Below the pieces are notes generated by a model. That model had not been told where the DNA came from, did no database searches, and was given only the letters and a program-made list of their open reading frames with translations. Positions 1 to 4,901 of a DNA stretch of 5,726 nucleotides are shown here, piece by piece. The position numbers and the translations under genes are program-made. Source of the stretch: Chloroflexota bacterium (GTDB taxonomy: Bacteria > Chloroflexota > Anaerolineae > Caldilineales > Caldilineaceae); NCBI GenBank assembly GCA_003577365.1, contig QEUY01000288.1, positions 1-5,726 of the forward strand, written 5' to 3'. The number at the start of each line of letters is the position of its first letter. The stretch's first letter is position 1.

Positions 1-1919
1 GCGATCTGCAAAATATCCAGCGCATACTGGCGGCGTTCGGCGGCAAGGCTCTCCCAACTGCCGCCTGCCTCTAGGAATGCCAGCAGATGGTCCGGCCCCC
101 AGTTGTAGGCGACCAGCATCCACTCCTGCCCAGGATAGCCGCGGGCGCTGAGCAGGCTGCGCAGATAGTCGAGATAGACCGCGCCGACCAGCGTATTGCT
201 GTAGCTGTCAAATGGGTCGGTGGCGGCGACGGCAGGCGCCCATTCCTGCCAGGTGGCCGGCTGAATCTGCATCAGCCCCAGGTCGCCGTGGTTGCCCAAG
301 GCCAGCGAATCAAACCCGCTCTCTATATAGGCGGTGGCGGCCAGCATCCGCCAGTCGAGATCATAGCGCAGCGCGACCTCGCGGAACATCTGGGCATAGG
401 TCATCGTGCCGCCCGCGGAGCTGCTGCCCGTTGGACTGCTGCCCGCAGCCTCGCCAGACACCGCGCCGGCGGGTGCAAAGACCGGCTGGGGCAGCGGCGT
501 TTGCGCCGCAGGCGGCAGCTCCTGGCCGGGCGCGGTCACCTGGTCGGCGCGCACCACAGGCGGCTCCCCGCCGCCGCGCCCGGCTGTACCTGCGCTGCCG
601 GGCGCGGTGACATCGCCGGGCCGGACCCGCGCTGCGCCGGAGGCCGCATCCGGCGCAGCGCCCGGCGCGGGCAGCGGGTCATCCATCTTAAGCACAAAGG
701 CTACCAAGGGGACCGGCGCGGCAGTGGCAGCCGGCGCAGGGATGGCGGGCGCAGGCGGCGTGCGCAGCGCCAGCAGCAGAAGCAGCCCCACCAAGCCGCT
801 GCCCACCAACGCCACTACGGCCAGCGCCGCCGCTGTCGCCAGATGCCACGGCCCCACCAGCGGCAGACAGGCGATCTCGCCGCCCACGCTGCGCCGCAGC
901 GAGGGGTTGGCTACGGGCCGCGCCGTCACCCGGAAAGGCACGGTCTGCGGGCTGGCGCGCAGCAGCGGCATCTGATGCGGGCGCACCTCGAGCGCGATCT
1001 CCACGCTTTGGCCCGCCGCCAGCGTCACCTGGCCGCGCCCGCCGCTGTCGCCCAATTCGTCGAGCCAAAAGCGATAGTCGCAGACATGCCGCCGGTCCTG
1101 GGCGTGCAGTTGAAAGCTTGTGGTCTGGTTGCCCACATTCGCCAGCCGGATCAACGCCACCGCCGCCGGGCGAAACCACCCCGCCGAAAGCTGCCGCGGC
1201 TCCGGCGCGGCCAGCGTAAACGCCACATGGGGCAGGATCGCCAGCGTCGCCGCCAGGCGTGTCACCCGGCCTGGATAGCGCGCCGCCCGCGCCACCACCG
1301 CCAGGGGATAGTCGCCCGCCTGATGCTTGGCCTCGCGCGGGATGCGGATGGCGATCTCGACTACCTGGCGCGCGCCGGGCTGGAGCGGCACATGCACCGG
1401 CAGTTCGCCGCACCAGCGTTCGTCGATCCAGCCTTCGACCGTCACTTCAAAGCGGGCGGCGCGGTCGCCATTGTTGATGACCTCGACAGCCAAGTTCTCC
1501 ATTTCGCCCGGCGCGATCTCGATGCGGCGCTGCTTCAACACCGCCACGACCAGCGGGTCGATCTGCTCACGGATCAGGCTGCGCGGCGCAGGCTGCCTCT
1601 CAGCGGCAGGGCCTTCCCCCATGCCGGCGTCCAACACGGTGGCTTCGCCCTCGATCTCGACAACCTGCCAGTTACGCAGCGGCGCGGGGATGCGCGCTTG
1701 GGCGACACCCTCTTCAGCCGCCGTGCCCGTGCCGTCAGCCCGGTCGTCAACCCGGTCGCCGGCATGGTCATCGGCATGATCAGTGGCATGATCAGTGGCA
1801 TGATCAGCAGCGTGGGTATCTTCGGCAGAGGCCGAGCGGTTCTCAGGTTGGGGCGCGCTGTCGTCGGGCGCAGGCCGGCGATGCGACTCTTCCGGCGATT
1901 CCCACGGCAATGTGTGCAT
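1..1919 (-). CDS. Membrane-anchored lytic transglycosylase (SLT domain) with Ig-like domains, 3' end off the window
   Basis: Cleaves the glycan strands of peptidoglycan (lytic transglycosylase family 1 fold). 639 codons are visible from the ATG at 1919; the C-terminus lies beyond the left edge. Residues 1-120 are acidic, Ala-rich and low complexity, with a DHAT/DHAD repeat at 39-54. Residues about 120-230 and 235-345 read as two beta-sandwich (Ig/NEW3-like) domains, with stretches such as EIAPGEMENLAVEVINNGD. A single hydrophobic helix spans about 361-385, followed by a Pro/Ala/Gly-rich linker to about 505. The SLT domain follows: AYIESGFDS with catalytic Glu533, GDLGLMQIQPATW at 545-557, and AYNWGP at 604-609, where most relatives have AYNAGP. 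There is no N-terminal signal peptide. Arginines before the helix (RR at 342-343) suggest N-in/C-out, which puts the SLT domain outside and the Ig-like domains in the cytoplasm. No Shine-Dalgarno precedes the ATG. The SLT call is strong; the Ig-like call rests on pattern reading only. Confidence 0.9.
   Translation of the reverse strand, partial: MHTLPWESPEESHRRPAPDDSAPQPENRSASAEDTHAADHATDHATDHADDHAGDRVDDRADGTGTAAEEGVAQARIPAPLRNWQVVEIEGEATVLDAGMGEGPAAERQPAPRSLIREQIDPLVVAVLKQRRIEIAPGEMENLAVEVINNGDRAARFEVTVEGWIDERWCGELPVHVPLQPGARQVVEIAIRIPREAKHQAGDYPLAVVARAARYPGRVTRLAATLAILPHVAFTLAAPEPRQLSAGWFRPAAVALIRLANVGNQTTSFQLHAQDRRHVCDYRFWLDELGDSGGRGQVTLAAGQSVEIALEVRPHQMPLLRASPQTVPFRVTARPVANPSLRRSVGGEIACLPLVGPWHLATAAALAVVALVGSGLVGLLLLLALRTPPAPAIPAPAATAAPVPLVAFVLKMDDPLPAPGAAPDAASGAARVRPGDVTAPGSAGTAGRGGGEPPVVRADQVTAPGQELPPAAQTPLPQPVFAPAGAVSGEAAGSSPTGSSSAGGTMTYAQMFREVALRYDLDWRMLAATAYIESGFDSLALGNHGDLGLMQIQPATWQEWAPAVAATDPFDSYSNTLVGAVYLDYLRSLLSARGYPGQEWMLVAYNWGPDHLLAFLEAGGSWESLAAERRQYALDILQI
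1761..1808. repeat. Four tandem 12-bp repeats inside the transglycosylase gene
   Basis: Unit GGCATGATCAGT on the plus strand. The copy at 1773-1784 equals the one at 1785-1796, the copy at 1797-1808 differs by one base, and the copy at 1761-1772 is diverged. It encodes DHAT/DHAD repeats (residues about 38-54) in the disordered N-terminus of the minus-strand gene. The 12-bp period keeps the reading frame, so copy-number change would alter tail length without breaking the gene. Each of the three well-conserved copies contains a TGATCA palindrome. Confidence 0.9.
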
Positions 1920-1927
1920 AGTCGCTA

Positions 1928-1956
1928 AGTATGGAAGGGGACGCGATGGCTGTCAA
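1928..1956 (-). promoter_or_regulatory. Sigma-70-type promoter of the transglycosylase gene, predicted leaderless
   Basis: On the minus strand, a perfect -35 TTGACA (1956-1951) and a -10 CATACT (1933-1928, 4 of 6 consensus) are separated by exactly 17 bp. Transcription should start 6-8 bases past the -10, near 1921-1920, while the ATG begins at 1919. The transcript would therefore have a leader of about 0-2 nt, which fits the absence of any ribosome binding site. Confidence 0.6.
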
Positions 1957-1974
1957 GTTCATGGCGCAGCCGGC

Positions 1975-1998
1975 CCGGCGGGGAACCGCAGCCGCCGG
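1975..1998. other. GC-rich inverted repeat between the divergent genes
   Basis: CCGGCGG (1975-1981) and CCGCCGG (1992-1998) are perfect 7-bp arms around a 10-base loop, in the 136-bp spacer between the transglycosylase and sanA-like genes. It lies just upstream of the transglycosylase -35 and could be an operator or a hairpin in a sanA leader. Such arms arise easily by chance in GC-rich DNA. I see no good sanA promoter; the best -10-like string is TATTAA at 2006-2011, without a matching -35. Confidence 0.25.
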
Positions 1999-2029
1999 CA
2001 CAGCGTATTAAAGGGGTAGGAGATCGACC

Positions 2030-2071
2030 ATGCCGAGCGACCGAAAGGACCGTATGTGCAGCGTGTGTTGA
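2030..2071 (+). CDS. Possible 13-codon upstream ORF overlapping the sanA-like start
   Basis: ATG at 2030 is preceded by AGGAG (2018-2022) at 7-base spacing, a better ribosome site than that of the downstream gene. It encodes MPSDRKDRMCSVC and stops at TGA 2069-2071, overlapping the GTG start of the sanA-like gene at 2056 by 16 bases in another frame. It could serve translational coupling or regulation, or be fortuitous. The peptide resembles nothing I know. Confidence 0.3.
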   Translation: MPSDRKDRMCSVC

Positions 2072-2736
2072 ACTGGCCCTGTTTTCTGCTCCCCCGCCCT
2101 CCGCGCCGCGCGTGGCTGGGGCTGCTGCTGATGGCAGCCGCCGTGGGCCTCTTGAGCTTCCCATGGCTGTGGCGCTGGTGGGTCACCCAGCACTATGCGG
2201 ATCGCATCTATACGGCGGAAGCCGCACCCCCGGCGCGGGTTGCCATCGTCTTCGGGGCGCGCGTCTATGGCGCTGACCGGCTCAGCGCCATGTTGCGTGA
2301 CCGCGTGGACACCGCCATCGCGCTCTATCGGGCGGGCAAGGTCGCCAAGATCCTGGTCAGCGGCGACAACCAAACCATGGAGTACAACGAGCCGGGCGCG
2401 ATGATGGCCTATGCCGTGGCCCAAGGCGTGCCCGCCCAGGATATCCAGCCCGACTACGGCGGGCGGCGCACCTATGATACTTGCTATCGCGCCGCGGCGG
2501 TCTTCCAGGTGCAAGAGGCCGTGCTGGTGACGCAGGCTTTTCATCTGCCGCGCGCTCTGCTGCTGTGCGAAAATCTGGGCATCGGCGTCGTGGGGGTGGC
2601 GGCGGATCGCCGCGCCTATGACCCGCGCTCGATTGCCTGGTCGGAAGGCCGCGAACTGCCGGCGCTGGTCGCCGCGCTGCTCGACCTGATTCGCCGCGCG
2701 CCGCCACCGGTCATGGGGGAGCCGATTCCGCTATAG
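2056..2736 (+). CDS. sanA: SanA/ElyC-type DUF218 inner-membrane protein
   Basis: 226-residue DUF218/YdcF-superfamily protein, closest in my reading to SanA, an envelope-barrier protein in enterobacteria (vancomycin exclusion at high temperature). Its biochemical activity is not firmly established. Residues about 18-38 form one N-terminal membrane anchor; the rest should be outside the cytoplasmic membrane. Conserved DUF218 signatures are FGAR at 66-69, SGDN at 102-105, NEPGAMM at 111-117, DYGGRRTYDT at 133-142 and TQAFHLPRA at 159-167, the last two carrying the probable active-site Asp and His. Length matches SanA (about 240 aa). The start is GTG 2056, since an in-frame TAG at 2017-2019 and no in-frame ATG lie upstream; AAGGA at 2045-2049 is the ribosome site at 6-base spacing. 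The gene diverges from the transglycosylase gene and converges on the deoR-type gene. The symbol is given by similarity; orthology is not proven. Confidence 0.88.
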   Translation: MQRVLNWPCFLLPRPPRRAWLGLLLMAAAVGLLSFPWLWRWWVTQHYADRIYTAEAAPPARVAIVFGARVYGADRLSAMLRDRVDTAIALYRAGKVAKILVSGDNQTMEYNEPGAMMAYAVAQGVPAQDIQPDYGGRRTYDTCYRAAAVFQVQEAVLVTQAFHLPRALLLCENLGIGVVGVAADRRAYDPRSIAWSEGRELPALVAALLDLIRRAPPPVMGEPIPL

Positions 2737-2747
2737 GCTGTGGCTCC

Positions 2748-2770
2748 AATAAAAACGCATTAGGAGCGTT
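2748..2770 (-). terminator. Weak intrinsic terminator overlapping the repressor stop codon
   Basis: Read on the minus strand, AACGC (2770-2766) pairs with GCGTT (2758-2754) across a 7-base loop and is followed by TTTATT (2753-2748). The AA of the stem belongs to the TAA stop of the repressor. An alternative fold pairs GCTCC-AAT (2743-2750) with ATT-A-GGAGC (2759-2767) with one bulge, and could act in the plus direction for sanA, but it lacks a T-tract there. The stem is short, so efficiency is doubtful. Confidence 0.4.
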
Positions 2771-3551
2771 ACGAAGGAGATATCTCGGCGAGATGAATTT
2801 TGATTCCCTGATCGCGCAATTGGTCGAGGTATGATTCCGGCGCGCCGCGGTCGGTGACGAGCACGGAGATGCGCTGGAGAGGGAGGATCGGAGAAAGCGA
2901 ATGCACGCCGAACTTGCTGCTGTCCAACAGCAGCACCACGCGGTCGGCGCTGGCCGCCATCCTCTGCTTTACCTGGATCTCCAAAGGGCTGGGGTCGGTG
3001 ATACCTTCGGGGAAGGCTAGGCCGGTTGCGCTCAGAAAGAGTGTCCCGGCGCGCACCGTCTGGAAAAACTGTTCGGCCTGCGGGCCGACAAAGGTGTAGG
3101 AGACGTCGCGCAGAATCCCGCCACAGCCGATCACGGTCAAATCGGGCACCGAAAGCGCAGCTTCGGCAAGCGTTGCCAGCCCGTTGGTGATCAAGGTCAG
3201 GTTGCGCCGGTCCAGATACTTGACCATGGCCGACACCGTCGTGCCCGCTTCCAGGATCAAGATATCGTTGTCGCTGACAAAGGTCTGCGCGGCGTAGCGC
3301 GCGATCGCCTCTTTCTCCGCCGAATGGAGAACGCGTTTTTCGGTAAAGAACGGTTCGGGCGCGGCCTCGTTTTCGACGCGCACCGCCCCGCCGCGCACGC
3401 GCCGCAGCGAGCCGGTGTTTTCCAGCGCGGTGAGATCGCGCCAGATGGTCATGTAAGAAACTGCGAAGTCCGCCGCCAACTCCTCGGTGGCCACTGACCC
3501 CTGTTCCAGGATCCGCTGTGATATCAACTGGCGTCGCTTTTCGGCGATCAC
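2769..3551 (-). CDS. DeoR-family transcriptional repressor of sugar metabolism
   Basis: 260 residues, the usual DeoR-family length. An N-terminal helix-turn-helix (about 6-58) has its recognition helix at SYMTIWRDLTAL (32-43) and the conserved RVRGGAV at 51-57. The C-terminal ISOCOT-fold domain, which binds phosphorylated sugars in this family, shows EAGTT (101-105), ITNGL (121-125), IGCGG (141-145), GPQAE (156-160), SATGL (174-178), GITD (183-186) and DSSKFG (210-215). Trp37 sits where most members have Arg in the TIRRDL motif. The start is GTG 3551, with AGGA at 7-base spacing upstream. The gene diverges from the isomerase operon, and an inverted repeat covering its own -35 box points to autoregulation. 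The effector is probably a hexose phosphate made or used by the neighbouring isomerases (inference). Confidence 0.92.
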   Translation of the reverse strand: MIAEKRRQLISQRILEQGSVATEELAADFAVSYMTIWRDLTALENTGSLRRVRGGAVRVENEAAPEPFFTEKRVLHSAEKEAIARYAAQTFVSDNDILILEAGTTVSAMVKYLDRRNLTLITNGLATLAEAALSVPDLTVIGCGGILRDVSYTFVGPQAEQFFQTVRAGTLFLSATGLAFPEGITDPSPLEIQVKQRMAASADRVVLLLDSSKFGVHSLSPILPLQRISVLVTDRGAPESYLDQLRDQGIKIHLAEISPS

Positions 3552-3635
3552 GCGCTGTTCCTCTCTGGCTTTGCGGCGCGCTGCATCAAAAGAGTGAGTC
3601 TCAAGAGAACGGGCAGACCTCGTTATGGCACTTTT

Positions 3636-3664
3636 ATATTAGGACGGGAATCTGTTTCTGTCAA
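3636..3664 (-). promoter_or_regulatory. Promoter of the deoR-type repressor
   Basis: On the minus strand, -35 TTGACA (3664-3659, perfect) and -10 TAATAT (3641-3636, 4 of 6) are 17 bp apart. TATAAA, three bases further on, is an alternative -10 at 20 bp. Transcription would begin near 3629, leaving an untranslated leader of about 75 nt before GTG 3551. Confidence 0.65.
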
Positions 3665-3672
3665 CAGATTCC
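3647..3672. promoter_or_regulatory. Operator-like perfect inverted repeat, probable DeoR binding site
   Basis: GGAATCTGTT (3647-3656) and AACAGATTCC (3663-3672) are perfect 10-bp arms around 6 bases. The repressor's -35 box (3659-3664) lies inside it, so a bound protein would block that promoter. An additional CTGTT at 3672-3676 makes a third half-site, forming an AACAG-N4-CTGTT repeat with the right arm. The operon's -35 starts 45 bp to the right, so control of the operon would need extended binding, looping or a second site. Confidence 0.7.
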
Positions 3673-3717
3673 TGTTAGAATTTGTTGTGTTTGCCGTCGG
3701 GTTGTGATAAATGGGGC

Positions 3718-3744
3718 TTGACATGCGTTTTGAATTGTTATAAT
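3718..3744 (+). promoter_or_regulatory. Promoter of the isomerase operon (extended -10)
   Basis: -35 TTGACA (3718-3723) and -10 TATAAT (3739-3744) are both perfect. A TG at 3736-3737 completes an extended -10 (TGnTATAAT). The spacer is only 15 bp, shorter than the usual 16-18; the extended -10 may compensate, or the promoter may need an activator. Transcription would start near 3751, about 120 nt before the first gene. Confidence 0.7.
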
Positions 3745-3797
3745 CTGGGGTCAACTGTAGCCGCTCTATCTGCTCCCAAAACCGACAAGCCACACGT

Positions 3798-3827
3798 TGA
3801 GCGCCTGACGCGCCGCAAAGGCGCTCA
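3798..3827 (+). other. Leader hairpin with an alternative fold, upstream of the G6P isomerase gene
   Basis: TGAGCGCC (3798-3805) pairs perfectly over 8 bp with GGCGCTCA (3820-3827), loop 14 nt. The same right arm can instead pair with GCGCC at 3810-3814 (5 bp, 5-nt loop), so the two folds exclude each other. It lies inside the predicted mRNA leader, 46 nt before the ATG. There is no T-tract, so it is not an intrinsic terminator. It could affect mRNA stability or translation, or have no function. Confidence 0.4.
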
Positions 3828-3873
3828 TCGCGCAGCATCTGTGCCGTCTTCTGGGGCTTCCAAGGATGCAACC

Positions 3874-4485
3874 ATGTCGTTGGCTATCCACCTCCTCACA
3901 CGCTTTGACCCACATACGGGGACGATCCCCGGTGTGGGCGAGAGCGTGCGCCGCCTGAGCGATCTACGCGGCTACTTTGTCGACGAAGCCGCCTATAGCG
4001 CAGCGTTGTCCCAAGCGGATCCGATCCTCTACGCCACCAGCGGGGTGGAACCCGCTGCAGGCGCGGGCGACCTGCATTACGCCCTGGCGCGGCTGATGCC
4101 AGGCCGGATCGGCCGCGAGTACTACATGACCAAGGGGCACTACCATGCCTGGCGGCCCGCGGCCGAGGTCTACGTGGGGCTGAGCGGCAGCGGCGCCATG
4201 CTGCTGGAGGATGAAGCCGGCGAGGCGTGCCGGCTGGTCCCGCTGGAGGCCAACAGCGTCGTCTATGTGCCGGGCTACACGGCCCACCGCACGATCAACA
4301 CGGGCGCGACACCGCTTATCTATCTGGGTATCTACCCGGCAGCCGCCGGCCATGACTATGGCGCCATCGCCACACGCAACTTTCGTAAGGTGGTGGTCGA
4401 GATAGACGGGCGGCCCACGCTGTTGGATCGCCTTGCATACCGCGCCGCGCTCGGCCAGGGGGCGGGCGCTCACCGTCACGCATGA
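3874..4485 (+). CDS. pgiA: Cupin-type glucose-6-phosphate isomerase
   Basis: Interconverts glucose-6-phosphate and fructose-6-phosphate (EC 5.3.1.9) in the cytoplasm. It belongs to the metal-dependent cupin PGI family best known from archaea such as Pyrococcus furiosus, unrelated in fold to ordinary PGI. 203 residues, close to the family's about 190. The cupin core has metal ligands His89, His91 and Glu98 in MTKGHYHAWRPAAEVYVGL and His138 in VPGYTAHRTINTG. The family hallmark YPAAAGHDYG is at 154-163, and MPGRIGREYYMTKGH (75-89) is equally typical. The start is ATG 3874, with AAGGA at 3862-3866 and 7-base spacing; the frame is open further upstream, but that part lies across the promoter. It is the first gene of the operon, 10 bp before the next. 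Whether it works in glycolysis or a dedicated sugar pathway cannot be told from this window. Confidence 0.93.
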   Translation: MSLAIHLLTRFDPHTGTIPGVGESVRRLSDLRGYFVDEAAYSAALSQADPILYATSGVEPAAGAGDLHYALARLMPGRIGREYYMTKGHYHAWRPAAEVYVGLSGSGAMLLEDEAGEACRLVPLEANSVVYVPGYTAHRTINTGATPLIYLGIYPAAAGHDYGAIATRNFRKVVVEIDGRPTLLDRLAYRAALGQGAGAHRHA

Positions 4486-4495
4486 GACCGGAATC

Positions 4496-4900
4496 ATGAC
4501 CGACTATGTGACCCAACCCATCCCCAGCGAGCCGCCGCCGGTCGAGGCCGTCGTGCGGCCTTGGGGGGCGTTTGAACAATATGCCCACAACCAGGCAGTC
4601 ACCGTCAGCCTGATGTCTGTCCAGCCGGGGCAGCGGCTCAGCCTGCAATCGCATACCGGACGCGCCGAACTCTGGATCATCCTCGACGAAGGCGCGGTCG
4701 TCCAGGTGAACGACGATGTCTATACGCCTGCACCGGGCGACAAAGTCTGGATCCCGGCAGGGGCGCGCCACCGTTTGAGCAGCCGCGCGGCCCCTGGCGG
4801 CGCGGCCGTGCGCGTGCTGGAGGTGGCGTTTGGCAACTGGCAGCAGGCCGACATCACGCGCTATGACGACGACTACCAGCGACCGGAGCAGGGGGAGTAG
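4496..4900 (+). CDS. Small cupin, mannose-6-phosphate isomerase type II-like
   Basis: 134-residue single-domain cupin matching the C-terminal isomerase domain of type II phosphomannose isomerase/GDP-mannose pyrophosphorylase enzymes, here without the nucleotidyltransferase half. Predicted to interconvert mannose-6-phosphate and fructose-6-phosphate. Signatures in order: RPWGAFEQY (21-29), LSLQSHTGRAELW (48-60) with probable metal ligands Gln51, His53 and Glu58, IPAGARHRL (86-94) with His92, LEVAFGNW (108-115), and the family's terminal DITRYDDDYQR (119-129). The usual HHHR in the first motif is HTGR here, so activity or specificity may differ. The start is ATG 4496, 10 bp after the previous stop; the ribosome site is weak (GGA at 4490-4492), which suggests coupling. 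The next gene begins one base after its stop. It could instead be a non-catalytic sugar-phosphate-binding cupin. Confidence 0.85.
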   Translation: MTDYVTQPIPSEPPPVEAVVRPWGAFEQYAHNQAVTVSLMSVQPGQRLSLQSHTGRAELWIILDEGAVVQVNDDVYTPAPGDKVWIPAGARHRLSSRAAPGGAAVRVLEVAFGNWQQADITRYDDDYQRPEQGE

Positions 4901-4901
4901 C

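Larger units (their letters stand above)
3552..3873. other. 322-bp divergent regulatory region between repressor and isomerase operon
   Basis: This non-coding stretch is markedly AT-richer (about 3630-3750) than the flanking genes. Going right it holds the repressor 5' leader (about 75 nt), the repressor promoter, a perfect inverted repeat, the operon promoter, and the operon leader of about 120 nt with a hairpin. An open frame continues upstream of the isomerase ATG through much of this region, but it starts before the promoter and is not credible as coding. No small RNA or attachment site is evident. Confidence 0.75.

Noticed and set aside
688..1413. 241-codon open frame on the minus strand
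   Set aside because: It lies in another frame of the transglycosylase gene and is a compositional Gly/Ala/Arg artefact of GC-rich DNA without family motifs.
87..1928. 613-codon open frame on the plus strand
   Set aside because: Arg/Gln/His-rich shadow of the minus-strand transglycosylase gene, with no recognisable domain. The opposite strand has clear SLT motifs over the same bases.
2008..2544. 178-codon minus-strand open frame opposite the sanA-like gene
   Set aside because: Shadow frame; the DUF218 signatures on the plus strand decide the coding strand.
3684..3706. GTTGTG direct repeat (3684-3689 and 3701-3706)
   Set aside because: Two hexamers 11 bases apart in a T/G-rich stretch are too short to call an activator site or iteron without conservation data.
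3682..3873. N-terminal extension of the G6P isomerase frame up to 3682
   Set aside because: It would begin upstream of the promoter at 3718-3744, lacks family similarity, and the ATG at 3874 has a good ribosome site and gives the normal family length.
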